The notes: a model not told the origin generated them from the letters alone. Counted from the first letter of the stretch, positions 27,416 through 36,905 are shown. The stretch: 64,000 bases of DNA from Alcanivorax sp. (GCF_019431375.1 NZ_CP080267.1:2669933-2733932); one strand, 5' to 3'. Translations and numbers: made by a program.

Positions 27416-27638
27416 GTTGGTTTCCTTGAATATTGCTTGCCGACAGTCTTTGCGGATTCTCTGCCGTATCTATTCGCCATGCGAGCATGGCTCCAACGAA
27501 TTCTCGACCCTTTGAAAACCCCTTTCTATTGGGGGAGGCGATGCTTGTATCGCGAAGGTGCCATTAGAGCCACCGTTATTCGCGATGCGAGCATCGCTTC
27601 CCACAGAAATCAGTGATGCTGGGGTTTTCAGAGGCTCC

Positions 27639-29006
27639 TTATTTCTTTTTCGGACGTTTCCAGTCGCTGACGTTGCGCTGCTGGCCACGGGCCACGGCCA
27701 GGCCGTTGTCGTCCACGTCCTTGGTGATGGTGCTGCCGGCGCCCACGGTGGCATTTTCGCCGATGGTGACCGGTGCCACCAGTGATGAGTTGGAGCCGAT
27801 AAAGGCGCCGTCTTTCATCACTGTCTGGAATTTGTTGGCGCCATCGTAATTGCAGGTGATGGTGCCGGCGCCCACATTGACGCCCTTGCCGATCTGGCTG
27901 TCGCCGATGTAGGTGAGATGGTTCACTTTGGAACCCTCGCCCACATAGGACTTCTTGGTTTCCACAAAGTTGCCGATCTTGGCCTTGTCGGCCAGTTCCG
28001 TGCCGGGGCGCAGGCGGGCGTAGGGGCCGATGGTGCATTGCTCGCCGACGATGGCGCCATCCACCAGGCTGTTGGCTTCGATGACGGTGCCAGCGCCGAT
28101 GTTGGTATCGCGGATAATGCAGTTGGGACCGATGACCACGCCTTCTTCAATGGTCACGTCGCCCTCCAGCACCACGTTCACATCAATGATCACATCCGTG
28201 GCGATCTGCACGCTGCCGCGCACGTCCAGGCGGGCCGGGTCGCGCAGGGTGACGCCGTCGCGCATCAGGGATTCAGCCTGGGCCAGCTGGTAGATACGCT
28301 CAAGACGGGACAGCTGTACCCGGTCGTTGACGCCATCCACTTCCCAGGCGAACTCGGGCTGCAGGGTTTCCACGGTGAGGCCGGACTGCACTGCCATGGC
28401 GACCACGTCGGTCAGGTAGTATTCGCCCTGGGCGTTGTTGCTGGACAGTTTCGGCAGGCAGTCTTCCAGGAAGCTGCGGGTACAGGCGAGGATGCCGGTG
28501 TTGATTTCCGGGATGCCCAGCTCCGCTTCACTGGCATCTTTTTGCTCGATGATGCGCTGCACATTGTTCTGGCCGTCACGGACGATGCGGCCATAGCCGC
28601 TGGGGTCGTCCAGGGTCAGGGTCATCAGCGCCAGGGTCTTGTCATCCACGCACTGGACAAATTCACGCAGGGTTTCCGGACGAATCAGGGGGACGTCGCC
28701 GTACAGCACCAGCACGGTGTCTTCCTTGACCAGGGGCATGGCCTGGGCCACCGCATGGCCGGTGCCAAGCTGTTCGGCCTGTTCGGCCCATTGCAGGTGA
28801 TCGCCGTTGACGATGTCTTTCACTTTGTCGCCACCGTGGCCATAGACGATCACGGTGTTGTCGGCGGCCAGGCTGGTGGCGGCATCTACCACATGCTGGA
28901 CCATGGCCTTGCCGGCCACTTCATGCAGCACCTTGGGCAAGGCACTTTTCATGCGTGTGCCTTTGCCGGCGGCGAGAATGACTACTGCAATAGACCCTGA
29001 ACTCAT
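27639..29006 (-). CDS. glmU: Bifunctional GlmU, copy 2 (normal C-terminus)
   Basis: 455 residues, the usual length, ending KRPKKK. Same uridylyltransferase and hexapeptide-repeat domains as copy 1; the visible amino-acid difference is Val for Leu in the SLVDGAIVG stretch. It follows the ATP synthase operon on the same strand after the terminator and an upstream gap, the normal order in gammaproteobacteria, so this is probably the ancestral position. AAGGACAGGGT precedes ATG. Confidence 0.95.
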   Translation of the reverse strand: MSSGSIAVVILAAGKGTRMKSALPKVLHEVAGKAMVQHVVDAATSLAADNTVIVYGHGGDKVKDIVNGDHLQWAEQAEQLGTGHAVAQAMPLVKEDTVLVLYGDVPLIRPETLREFVQCVDDKTLALMTLTLDDPSGYGRIVRDGQNNVQRIIEQKDASEAELGIPEINTGILACTRSFLEDCLPKLSSNNAQGEYYLTDVVAMAVQSGLTVETLQPEFAWEVDGVNDRVQLSRLERIYQLAQAESLMRDGVTLRDPARLDVRGSVQIATDVIIDVNVVLEGDVTIEEGVVIGPNCIIRDTNIGAGTVIEANSLVDGAIVGEQCTIGPYARLRPGTELADKAKIGNFVETKKSYVGEGSKVNHLTYIGDSQIGKGVNVGAGTITCNYDGANKFQTVMKDGAFIGSNSSLVAPVTIGENATVGAGSTITKDVDDNGLAVARGQQRNVSDWKRPKKK

Positions 29007-29316
29007 ACCCTGTCCTTATCGTTTTACCCTTGTCGCGATCTGCCGTGCCGCTTTATAGCATGACATCGTGACATTTCTGTCTCTTGACCTGAATCCATGG
29101 TTTCAGCGTGGATGCATGGCGTAAGAATTTGTTGTCACAGGGAATTTTCTGAAGAAGCGTCGCATCAGGGAATGCGATCGACTGAAGAAAATTTTCTGTG
29201 GCGGCAAAGGCTTACGTCAGGCGCCGCGATCAAGTCATGGACTCAGGTCTATGACAGAAACAAAAAAGGGTAGCACTTGGCTACCCCCCTCTGTGTTGAA
29301 GAATTGCAAAAGGTGC
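29007..29316. other. Spacer between atpC and glmU
   Basis: 310 bases. The first ~145 (to 29150) are the right end of the tandem unit and must hold the glmU promoter; the same sequence follows glmU copy 1. The rest contains the atp operon terminator at 29262. No coding frame seen. Confidence 0.7.
29262..29286 (-). terminator. Terminator of the atp operon
   Basis: Minus-strand GGGTAGC-CAAGT-GCTACCC followed by TTTTTT, 30 bases past the atpC stop. Confidence 0.9.
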
Positions 29317-29739
29317 TTACCGCCCTTTCTTCTTCAACTGTTGAATTGCACGCAACTGGGCAACGGCCTCGGCCAGGGTGGCGGCGGCACGGGAGTAGTC
29401 CATTTCGGAGTTCTTCCCTTCCAACGCTTCCTTGGCACGCTGTTTTGCCTGTTCGGCAGCGGCTTCGTCCATGTTGTCGGCACGTTCTGCGGTATCGGCC
29501 AGCACAGTTACCAGCTTCGGCTGCACTTCCAGGAAGCCGCCGGATACGTAGAACACTTCTTCTTCACCATTCTGCTTCTTCACCCGTACCGGACCCGGCT
29601 TGAGCCGGGTCAGCAGCGGGGCGTGGCCCGGCATGATACCGAGATCGCCTTCCACACCGGAGGCCACCACGATTTCAACCAGACCGGAGAACAGCTGGCG
29701 TTCTGCACTAACAATGTCGCAATGCACGGTCATCGCCAT
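29317..29739 (-). CDS. atpC: ATP synthase subunit epsilon
   Basis: 140 residues, F1 central-stalk subunit that couples and can inhibit ATP hydrolysis. N-terminal beta-sandwich (VHCDIVSAERQLFSG, GDLGIMPGHAPLLTRLKPG) and C-terminal helical hairpin rich in Ala, Lys and Glu. Last gene of the operon, 21 bases after atpD, followed by the terminator. Confidence 0.97.
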   Translation of the reverse strand: MAMTVHCDIVSAERQLFSGLVEIVVASGVEGDLGIMPGHAPLLTRLKPGPVRVKKQNGEEEVFYVSGGFLEVQPKLVTVLADTAERADNMDEAAAEQAKQRAKEALEGKNSEMDYSRAAATLAEAVAQLRAIQQLKKKGR

Positions 29740-29760
29740 TTGCTTGTCTCCCGGTGCAGG

Positions 29761-31143
29761 TTACTTGCTACGTTTGTTGTAGGCTTCTACCACTTCGTCG
29801 ATAGAACCCTTCATGTAGAAATCCTGCTCCGGAATGTGATCGTAATCACCGTCAAGGATGCCCCGGAAGCCCGCGAGGGTGTCTTTCAGGGAAACATACT
29901 TGCCCGGAGAGCCAGTAAATACTTCGGCCACGAAGAACGGCTGGGACAGGTAACGCTCAATCTTACGAGCACGGGCAACGATCAGTTTGTCTTCTTCAGA
30001 CAGTTCGTCCATGCCCAGGATCGCGATGATGTCCTTCAGTTCCTTGAAGCGCTGCAGTACGGACTGCACGCCACGGGCCACGTCGTAGTGTTCCTGACCA
30101 ATCACCAGCGGGTCAAGCTGACGAGAGGTGGAATCCAGCGGGTCGATCGCCGGGTAGATACCCTTGGAAGCGATGTCACGGCTCAGTACCACGGTGGCGT
30201 CCAGGTGGGCGAAGGTGGTCGCCGGGGACGGGTCAGTCAAGTCATCCGCAGGTACGTATACGGCCTGAACGGAGGTAATGGAACCGGTCTTGGTGGAAGT
30301 AATACGTTCCTGCAGAACGCCCATCTCTTCCGCCAGGGTCGGCTGGTAACCTACCGCTGAAGGCATACGGCCCAGCAGTGCAGATACTTCGGTACCGGCC
30401 AGGGTGTAACGGTAGATGTTATCCACGAAGAACAGTACGTCACGGCCTTCGTCACGGAACTTCTCGGCCATGGTCAGACCGGTCAGCGCTACACGCAGAC
30501 GGTTACCTGGCGGCTCGTTCATCTGACCGTAAACCAGCGATACTTTATCCAGTACGTTGGAGTCCTTCATTTCGTGGTAGAAGTCGTTACCCTCACGAGT
30601 ACGCTCACCCACACCGGCAAACACGGAGAAACCGGAGTGCTCGATCGCGATGTTCCGGATCAGCTCCATCATGTTTACGGTTTTACCTACACCCGCACCA
30701 CCGAACAGGCCAACCTTACCGCCTTTGGCGAAGGGGCAGACCAGGTCGATTACCTTGATGCCGGTTTCCAGCAGTTCGTTGGTGGCTGCCTGGTCCGCAT
30801 AGGTAGGAGCAGCACGGTGAATCGGCATGCGCTCTTCTTCACCGATGGGGCCGGCTTCGTCGATGGGACGACCCAGCACGTCCATGATACGGCCCAGAGT
30901 CTTGGTGCCTACCGGAACCTGAATCGGCTCACCGGAGTCGGTCACGCCAAGACCACGCTTCAGACCTTCGGTGGAGCCCATGGCAATGGTACGAACAACG
31001 CCGTCGCCCAGCTGCTGCTGAACTTCCAACGTGGTTTCAGTACCGTCCACGGTGAGGGCGTCATATACCTTCGGTACGCCGTCGCGCGGGAATTCCACGT
31101 CGATCACAGCACCGATGATCTGAACAATACGACCGCTACTCAT
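29761..31143 (-). CDS. atpD: ATP synthase subunit beta
   Basis: 460 residues, catalytic F1 subunit. Walker A GGAGVGKT (in KVGLFGGAGVGKTVN), catalytic Glu in GERTREGNDF, Walker B VLFFVDNIYRYT and the DELSEED-containing segment (MDELSEEDKLIV) are present. Expected length and order in the operon, between atpG and atpC. Confidence 0.99.
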   Translation of the reverse strand: MSSGRIVQIIGAVIDVEFPRDGVPKVYDALTVDGTETTLEVQQQLGDGVVRTIAMGSTEGLKRGLGVTDSGEPIQVPVGTKTLGRIMDVLGRPIDEAGPIGEEERMPIHRAAPTYADQAATNELLETGIKVIDLVCPFAKGGKVGLFGGAGVGKTVNMMELIRNIAIEHSGFSVFAGVGERTREGNDFYHEMKDSNVLDKVSLVYGQMNEPPGNRLRVALTGLTMAEKFRDEGRDVLFFVDNIYRYTLAGTEVSALLGRMPSAVGYQPTLAEEMGVLQERITSTKTGSITSVQAVYVPADDLTDPSPATTFAHLDATVVLSRDIASKGIYPAIDPLDSTSRQLDPLVIGQEHYDVARGVQSVLQRFKELKDIIAILGMDELSEEDKLIVARARKIERYLSQPFFVAEVFTGSPGKYVSLKDTLAGFRGILDGDYDHIPEQDFYMKGSIDEVVEAYNKRSK

Positions 31144-31201
31144 GCTTGCATCCTCTTAACTTGCGTTTTTGCCGCGTTCTTTCTACCAGTCTGCTGACAA
31201 A

Positions 31202-32062
31202 TCAGACCGCAGCAGCACCACCAACGATTTCGGAGATTTCCTGCGTAATTGCAGCCTGGCGTGCCTTGTTGTACACCAGCTGCAGATCACGAATGATGTC
31301 GCCGGCGTTATCACTGGCCGCTTTCATCGCTACCATTCGCGCTGCCTGCTCGCAGGCATTGTTTTCAACCACACCCTGATACACCTGGGACTCAATGAAC
31401 CGCACCAGCAGCTCGTCGAGAAGTGCTTTCGGGGCAGGCTCGTAAATGTAGTCCCAGTGGCGCTTGAACTCTTCATCATCCGCTGGTTCCAGCGGCAACA
31501 TCTGAATGTTCTTGGGCGCCTGGGTCATGGTGTTCACGAACTCGTTGTACACGATGTACAGGCGATCGATCTCACCATTTTCGTAGGCATCCAGCATCAC
31601 CTTGATGGAACCGATCAGGTCGTTCAGGTGCGGGGTGTCCCCCAGACCGGAAACTGTCGCTTCCACATTGCCGCCAACACTCTTGAAGAAGCTGACGCCC
31701 TTGGAGCCCACTACACAGTATTGGGCCTTGGCGCCTTCCTCTTCCCACGCTCGCGCGCTTTTGACGACATTCTTGAGCAGGTTCACGTTGAGGCCACCGC
31801 AGAGACCCCGATCGGAGGTCACTACGATGTAGCCAACGTTTTTCACTTCCCGCTCTTGCAGGTAAATGTGCCGGTATTCCAGATCGGCATTGGCCAGATG
31901 TGCAACCACCTGACGCATGCGAGTCGCGTAGGGCTTGCTTGCCGCCATACGATCCTGCGCTTTACGCATCTTGGAGGCTGCCACCATTTCCATTGCACGG
32001 GTAATTTTCTTCGTGCTCTGGACGCTGGCAATTTTGCCTTTGATCTCTTTACCGCTGGCCAT
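31202..32062 (-). CDS. atpG: ATP synthase subunit gamma
   Basis: 286 residues, the rotor shaft of F1. N-terminal helix KEIKGKIASVQSTKKITRAM and C-terminal helix NAGDIIRDLQLVYNKARQA are the conserved coiled-coil parts that penetrate the alpha-beta ring; SDRGLCGGLN lies between. Placed between atpA and atpD as usual. Confidence 0.98.
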   Translation of the reverse strand: MASGKEIKGKIASVQSTKKITRAMEMVAASKMRKAQDRMAASKPYATRMRQVVAHLANADLEYRHIYLQEREVKNVGYIVVTSDRGLCGGLNVNLLKNVVKSARAWEEEGAKAQYCVVGSKGVSFFKSVGGNVEATVSGLGDTPHLNDLIGSIKVMLDAYENGEIDRLYIVYNEFVNTMTQAPKNIQMLPLEPADDEEFKRHWDYIYEPAPKALLDELLVRFIESQVYQGVVENNACEQAARMVAMKAASDNAGDIIRDLQLVYNKARQAAITQEISEIVGGAAAV

Positions 32063-32085
32063 AGGAAGTACCCTTTTTCAGCGAA

Positions 32086-33630
32086 TTACCAGGTCTGGGT
32101 GGCTTTGAACTGATCGAGAGATTCTTTGATCTCGGCTTCGATCTCGCCGTTGTAGTCACCCTTCTCGTTGATCTTGTCCATCAACGCTTTCTTTTCGCTG
32201 TTCATGTAGTCCAGCAGGGCCGCTTCGAAGGCGCCGATTTTCTCGACTTCCATCCCTTTCAGGTAGCCTTCGTTGGCTGCGTACAGAACAACGCCCATCT
32301 CGGCAACGCTCATGGGGCTGTACTGCTTCTGTTTCATCAGCTCGGTGACCGCCTGACCATGCTCCAGCTGTTCGCGAGTGGAGTCATCCAGGTCGGAGGC
32401 GAACTGGGCGAATGCCGCCAGTTCACGGTACTGAGCCAGTGCCAGACGAATACCGCCGCCCAGCTTCTTGACGATCTTGGTCTGCGCGGAACCACCTACA
32501 CGGGATACGGATACACCCGCGTTCATCGCCGGACGAATACCGGAGTTGAACAGGTCGGTTTCCAGGAAGATCTGACCATCGGTAATGGAAATTACGTTGG
32601 TCGGTACGAAGGCAGACACGTCACCACCCTGGGTTTCAATGATCGGCAGCGCGGTCAGAGAACCGGTCTTGCCTTTCACTTCACCGTTGGTGAACTGCTC
32701 AACGTATTCTTCGTTTACCTTGGCGGCGCGCTCCAGCAGACGGGAGTGCAGGTAGAACACGTCACCAGGATAAGCTTCACGACCCGGCGGACGACGCAGC
32801 AGCAGGGAAATCTGACGATAGGCCCAGGCTTGCTTGGTCAGGTCATCATAAACGATCAGTGCATCTTCACCGCGATCACGGAAGTACTCGCCCATGGTGC
32901 AACCGGCAAAGGCTGCCAGGAACTGCATGGAGGCCGGATCGGAGGCGGAAGCCGCAACGATGATGGTGTTGTCCATGGCACCGTGCTCTTCCAGCTTGCG
33001 CACCACGTTAGCGATGGTGGACTGCTTCTGGCCGATGGCGACGTAGACACACTTAATGCCGGAATTTTTCTGGTTGATGATGGCATCAACCGCTACCGCC
33101 GTCTTACCAATCTGGCGGTCACCGATGATCAGCTCACGCTGACCACGGCCGATCGGCACCATGGCATCGATGGACTTGTAACCGGTCTGGACGGGCTCGT
33201 TTACTTCACGACGCCAAATAACGCCGGGCGCTACCTTTTCGACCGCGTCGGTCTGCTTGGCGTCGACCGGGCCTTTGCCGTCGATGGGGTTACCCAGGGC
33301 GTCCACGACACGACCCAGCAGTTCCGGACCTACCGGCACTTCCAGGATACGGCCGGTACAACGTACCTTTTGACCTTCGGCCAGCCCCAGGTAATCACCC
33401 AGGACTACGGCACCCACAGAGTCTTGCTCCAGGTTAAGGGCCATGCCGTAGATGCCGCCCTCAAACTCGATCATCTCGCCGAACATCACGTCGGCCAGAC
33501 CATGAATACGCACAATACCATCGGATACGGATACCACCGTACCCTCGTTGCGTGCTTCGGTGGAGGTATCAAGTTTCGCGATGCGCGACTTGATAATCTC
33601 GCTGATTTCGGACGGGTTGAGTTGCTGCAT
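32086..33630 (-). CDS. atpA: ATP synthase subunit alpha
   Basis: 514 residues, non-catalytic nucleotide-binding F1 subunit. Walker A GDRQIGKT, the conserved signature PAMNAGVSVSRVGGSAQ, and the N-terminal NPSEISEIIKSRI that contacts delta are all seen. 16 bases after atpH. Confidence 0.99.
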   Translation of the reverse strand: MQQLNPSEISEIIKSRIAKLDTSTEARNEGTVVSVSDGIVRIHGLADVMFGEMIEFEGGIYGMALNLEQDSVGAVVLGDYLGLAEGQKVRCTGRILEVPVGPELLGRVVDALGNPIDGKGPVDAKQTDAVEKVAPGVIWRREVNEPVQTGYKSIDAMVPIGRGQRELIIGDRQIGKTAVAVDAIINQKNSGIKCVYVAIGQKQSTIANVVRKLEEHGAMDNTIIVAASASDPASMQFLAAFAGCTMGEYFRDRGEDALIVYDDLTKQAWAYRQISLLLRRPPGREAYPGDVFYLHSRLLERAAKVNEEYVEQFTNGEVKGKTGSLTALPIIETQGGDVSAFVPTNVISITDGQIFLETDLFNSGIRPAMNAGVSVSRVGGSAQTKIVKKLGGGIRLALAQYRELAAFAQFASDLDDSTREQLEHGQAVTELMKQKQYSPMSVAEMGVVLYAANEGYLKGMEVEKIGAFEAALLDYMNSEKKALMDKINEKGDYNGEIEAEIKESLDQFKATQTW

Positions 33631-33646
33631 CTCTAATCCCTCAAAC

Positions 33647-34183
33647 TCAAGAGTTCAGTTGCTCTGCCAGACGGTTTAGTCGGCCACGCACACTGCCATC
33701 AATTACGGTATCGCCGGCTCGCACCAGCACGCCTCCAATCAGGGACTGGTCCACAGACGTGGTGACATTCACGTCAGTGCCAAGGCGTTTCTTCAGCGCT
33801 GTTACCAGCTTCTCGGTTGCAGCGTCGTCCAGATCGAATGCGGAGACAAGCTCCACATCGGTGAACCGCTGCTCCTGGGCCAGAAGCTCGTGGAACAGTT
33901 GCAGGATGATCGGCAAAAGCGGCAGACGCTTGTTATGCGCCAGCTGGGCGACAAAATTGCGCCCACTTTCGTCGAGTTCATCGCCACAGACTTCTGCAAA
34001 AGCAGAAACCTTGGCAGCGTCATCCAGTTCCGGCTGGTCAAGGTAGGCACGCATGGTGGCATCACCTGCCACTGCCGCTGCCAAGCCCAGCATCTTTTCC
34101 CACTTGTCCAGGGCGCCCTGTTCCTTTGCAAAAACAAAGGCGGCCTTGGCGTAGGGGCGTGCGATGGTGGTCAGTTCAGCCAT
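33647..34183 (-). CDS. atpH: ATP synthase subunit delta
   Basis: 178 residues, peripheral-stalk protein joining the b dimer to F1. N-terminal helical domain starts TIARPYAKAAFVFAKEQGAL, and the C-terminal signature DQSLIGGVLVRAGDTVIDGSVRGRL is intact. Follows atpF by 15 bases. Confidence 0.97.
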   Translation of the reverse strand: MAELTTIARPYAKAAFVFAKEQGALDKWEKMLGLAAAVAGDATMRAYLDQPELDDAAKVSAFAEVCGDELDESGRNFVAQLAHNKRLPLLPIILQLFHELLAQEQRFTDVELVSAFDLDDAATEKLVTALKKRLGTDVNVTTSVDQSLIGGVLVRAGDTVIDGSVRGRLNRLAEQLNS

Positions 34184-34198
34184 GGGTTACCCGTAGTC

Positions 34199-34669
34199 TC
34201 AGAGTTCAGCCGCCAGCTGCTCAAGCATCTGCTTGTGCGCGTCCTGGTTTACTTCGCCAGCCAGTACCTTCTCGGCACCGCTCAGCGCCAGGGCCGCCAC
34301 TTCTTTACGCAGCTGCTCACGAGCCTGATTAACCTCTTGGTCAATCTCAGAGTGGGCCTTGGCTACCAGACGCTCACCTTCGGTGCGCGCTGCATCTTTA
34401 GCCTCTTCCACAATCTGATTAGCCCGGCGATTGGCCTGATCAATAATTTCGGCCGCCTTCTCTTTCGCTTCTTTGAGATTGGCGGTCGCCTTTTCCTGCG
34501 CCAGTTCCAGATCACGCTCTGCCCGATCCGCGGCACTCAGGCCTTCGGCAATCTTCTGCTTTCGTTCCTCGAGCGCCCGAGAAATCGGAGGCCAAACGAA
34601 CTTCATGCAGAAGAACACAAACAGGGCAAACCAAATGGCCTGGCCAATTAGTGTCGCATTAATATTCAT
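34199..34669 (-). CDS. atpF: ATP synthase subunit b
   Basis: 156 residues: one N-terminal membrane helix (INATLIGQAIWFALFVFFCM) followed by a long charged helix rich in Ala, Glu and Lys that dimerises as the peripheral stalk. Ordinary length for a non-duplicated b subunit. Confidence 0.97.
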   Translation of the reverse strand: MNINATLIGQAIWFALFVFFCMKFVWPPISRALEERKQKIAEGLSAADRAERDLELAQEKATANLKEAKEKAAEIIDQANRRANQIVEEAKDAARTEGERLVAKAHSEIDQEVNQAREQLRKEVAALALSGAEKVLAGEVNQDAHKQMLEQLAAEL

Positions 34670-34733
34670 GCCAACACCTCAATCCGCGTTGCTTAGATTT
34701 CCCAAAATCGGGGCTTAAAAAGTAAAGCGCGAT

Positions 34734-34955
34734 TTACTGGAAAATCAGCAGGAACGCGATGGCGATACAGATAATCGGCACAGCATCCAGCAGACCGGCG
34801 ATGATGAACATGCGAGTTTGCAGCATCGGAGCCAGTTCAGGCTGACGAGCCACAGACTCCAGGAAACGACCACCCATCATGCCGAAGCCCAGACCTGCGC
34901 CGATGGCCGCCAGGCCAGCTACGATAGCAGCAGCAAGAAATTGAATGCCTTCCAT
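34734..34955 (-). CDS. atpE: ATP synthase subunit c
   Basis: 73 residues, two membrane helices with the conserved polar loop (ARQPEL) and the ion-carrying carboxylate Asp in helix 2 (GLLDAVPIIC). Asp with no Na+-type ligand cluster (Q in helix 1, ES or ET in helix 2) suggests a proton-coupled ring. Confidence 0.97.
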   Translation of the reverse strand: MEGIQFLAAAIVAGLAAIGAGLGFGMMGGRFLESVARQPELAPMLQTRMFIIAGLLDAVPIICIAIAFLLIFQ

Positions 34956-35010
34956 CTTTACACTCCCGTTAAGTGCTTGGTTGGTTTAATTAAAAACCGG
35001 TTTAAAAAAC

Positions 35011-35919
35011 TTAGTGCTCTTCGACCGCCATGCTCAGATACACGATGGTCAGAACCATGAAGATAAATGCCTGCAGGGTGATTACCAGAATATGGAATAC
35101 CGCCCAGGGCCAGGCACCTACGAACTGCCAGGTGCCCATCATGGCTGCCAGCAGAATAAACACAAACTCACCCGCGTACATGTTGCCGAACAGTCGCAGG
35201 CCCAGAGATACCGGCTTGGCCAGCAGAGCAATGGTTTCCAGCAGCAGGTTCACCGGGATCAGAAGCGCTTTGACCACCGGGTTGCCGGATTCAAAAGGAT
35301 GCAGTGCCAACGTTCCGACAAATCCACCCACACCTTTGGTTTTGATGGTGAGGAAGATGATCAGGAACATTACGCTAAATGACATGCCAAGAGTAATGTT
35401 CGGATCGGTGGTCGGAACAATCTTGAAGTAGGCTTCGTGGGCGCTCCAGCCGAAGAAGCTCACCATTACCCACTCAAATGTTTTCGGGATGAAGTCCACG
35501 GGGACCAGATCCATCAGGTTCATCAGGAAAACCCAGCAGAAGATCACCAGTGACAACGGGGCGATCAGCTTGCTCTTACCGTGGAAAGAGTCGCGAACCT
35601 GGGTATCAATGAACTCGATAATAATTTCTACGAAATTAAGGAAGCCGGAAGGAATGCCGGCAGTCGCCTTGCGAGCGCCCAGCCAGAAAAGCAGGCACAT
35701 GATGATGCCGAGACCGCCGGACCAGACCAGGGAATCCACGTGAATGGCGGCAAAGCCCATGTCTTTGGCTTCGTTACCGTTACAGGCGAAGGTCCAGGTA
35801 GTCTCGGTGAGCGTCTCCGCGTGACCATGGCATTCACGGACATACCCTTCGGGCAGTTTGCCATAGGTCAGATTACCCAGATGGTGCTTGATATACTCGC
35901 CGGCGGAGTTCGCTGCCAT
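35011..35919 (-). CDS. atpB: ATP synthase subunit a
   Basis: 302 residues with five or six membrane helices. The essential Arg lies in SLGLRLFGNMYAGE. A longer N-terminal periplasmic segment (residues ~1-60, with two Cys in ECHGHAET and FACNGNEA) than in E. coli resembles other marine gammaproteobacteria. Second gene of the operon after atpI. Confidence 0.97.
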   Translation of the reverse strand: MAANSAGEYIKHHLGNLTYGKLPEGYVRECHGHAETLTETTWTFACNGNEAKDMGFAAIHVDSLVWSGGLGIIMCLLFWLGARKATAGIPSGFLNFVEIIIEFIDTQVRDSFHGKSKLIAPLSLVIFCWVFLMNLMDLVPVDFIPKTFEWVMVSFFGWSAHEAYFKIVPTTDPNITLGMSFSVMFLIIFLTIKTKGVGGFVGTLALHPFESGNPVVKALLIPVNLLLETIALLAKPVSLGLRLFGNMYAGEFVFILLAAMMGTWQFVGAWPWAVFHILVITLQAFIFMVLTIVYLSMAVEEH

Positions 35920-35954
35920 GTCAAACCTCTGTTAGAGAGCCGATGCCTACCGTC

Positions 35955-36383
35955 TCAGTCGTCTTGACTGTCTTGTTCTGCCGCCGCTTGCCCGTCCAGG
36001 CGTGCCACCTGAACCCAGCCCACAATCTGGGTCAGCATGAAGCCCAGCAGCAGAACCATTGCGATTTTCATTTCCCGCGCTTCAGGGACCTTGGAGAAGG
36101 TGAGCCAAAACAGCAACAACATAATTGCGATCTTGCCCATCTCTGCCCGAATCGCGGCAGTGGCCATGCGTTTCGGTGCGCGGTTTCCGGGGTGCATCCA
36201 TAACTGAAAGCCGCCCCAGGCGTAAGCGATCAGGCTGATAGTGCCTCCCCAGGCCGCTACCAGACCGGCCAGTGTACCGGCCAGGGTGGTTACCAGCAGC
36301 GCGAAAAGCACCAGCGTTACAAGCTGGGCGCGCATTAAGCCCCAGAACAGTGTTCTGTTGGGCTGAAATTCGTTGCTGGTCAC
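35955..36383 (-). CDS. atpI: ATP synthase accessory protein I
   Basis: About 142 residues, four membrane helices (LVTLVLFALLVTTLAGTL, GTISLIAYAWGGFQLW, EMGKIAIMLLLFWLTF, IAMVLLLGFMLTQIVGW). First gene of the operon, thought to help assemble the c ring. GTG at 36383 with GAGG upstream is preferred to the longer frame, whose extra N-terminus is Cys- and Pro-rich and not family-like. Confidence 0.88.
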   Translation of the reverse strand: MTSNEFQPNRTLFWGLMRAQLVTLVLFALLVTTLAGTLAGLVAAWGGTISLIAYAWGGFQLWMHPGNRAPKRMATAAIRAEMGKIAIMLLLFWLTFSKVPEAREMKIAMVLLLGFMLTQIVGWVQVARLDGQAAAEQDSQDD

Positions 36384-36518
36384 CGTAAAGCCTCTGGGCT
36401 GATGCAAGTTGATGCCGCACCAGGCGCAAGGTCTTGGCACCCCTGATCTTTAGCGCGGCGAAGTATATGGAGTTGGCACGCTACTGGCAACCGTGCAGGA
36501 CGGATTGTTAGTCAATTC

Positions 36519-36786
36519 AGAGCCTTTTTAGGATCCATACGCTGCCGCGTTGCCGCTAAAAATGGCCCCAGGCAAGGCATGAACCGCAGGGCCTGACGGG
36601 TCAAGCTCAAGGTTCATAACACAGCATGGGGCCATTTTTAGCGGCAACCCGAAGGGCCGGGCCCCTTTTTCCGCCAGCCCGTGATTGCTCTTGTTTATGT
36701 AGAAAAACTACACCACACAATCGCAATCACGACCTGACAAAAAAATTGACTCCGGCGCGGCAGCGTATGGATCCTAAAAAGGCTCT
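36519..36786. repeat. Nested perfect inverted repeats (MITE-like) upstream of atpI
   Basis: Outer perfect 31-base arms: AGAGCCTTTTTAGGATCCAT... at 36519-36549 and its reverse complement at 36756-36786. Inside them and touching the left arm, perfect 21-base arms TTGCCGCTAAAAATGGCCCCA at 36550-36570 pair with 36627-36647. Smaller pairs (GTGATTGC/GCAATCAC at 36681/36723; TGTAG-AAAAA-CTACA) fill the rest. No coding frame and no obvious target duplication. The element lies where the atp operon promoter is expected. Confidence 0.9.
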
Positions 36787-36905
36787 CAAGACCAATTTCA
36801 GAGGGGGGATGTTGTGAGAGCGGGGCCAGGCCCATTATGAACCAGATTCAGGATATTTGGTAAACATTAAAATTCTTTTGTTTACCCGTCAGCCAGAGCC
36901 ATCAG

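Larger units (their letters stand above)
23973..29150. repeat. Tandem duplication, ~2.5 kb, of glmS 5' part + glmU + upstream
   Basis: Unit 1 is 23973-26454, unit 2 is 26616-29150. Each holds the 5' ~800 bases of glmS, the glmS-glmU spacer, all of glmU and ~145 bases upstream, ending at GGGAATTTTCT. Most of glmU is identical between copies; differences gather in its 3' 450 bases and in the spacer. A 161-base scrambled stretch (26455-26615) joins the units. Confidence 0.9.
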
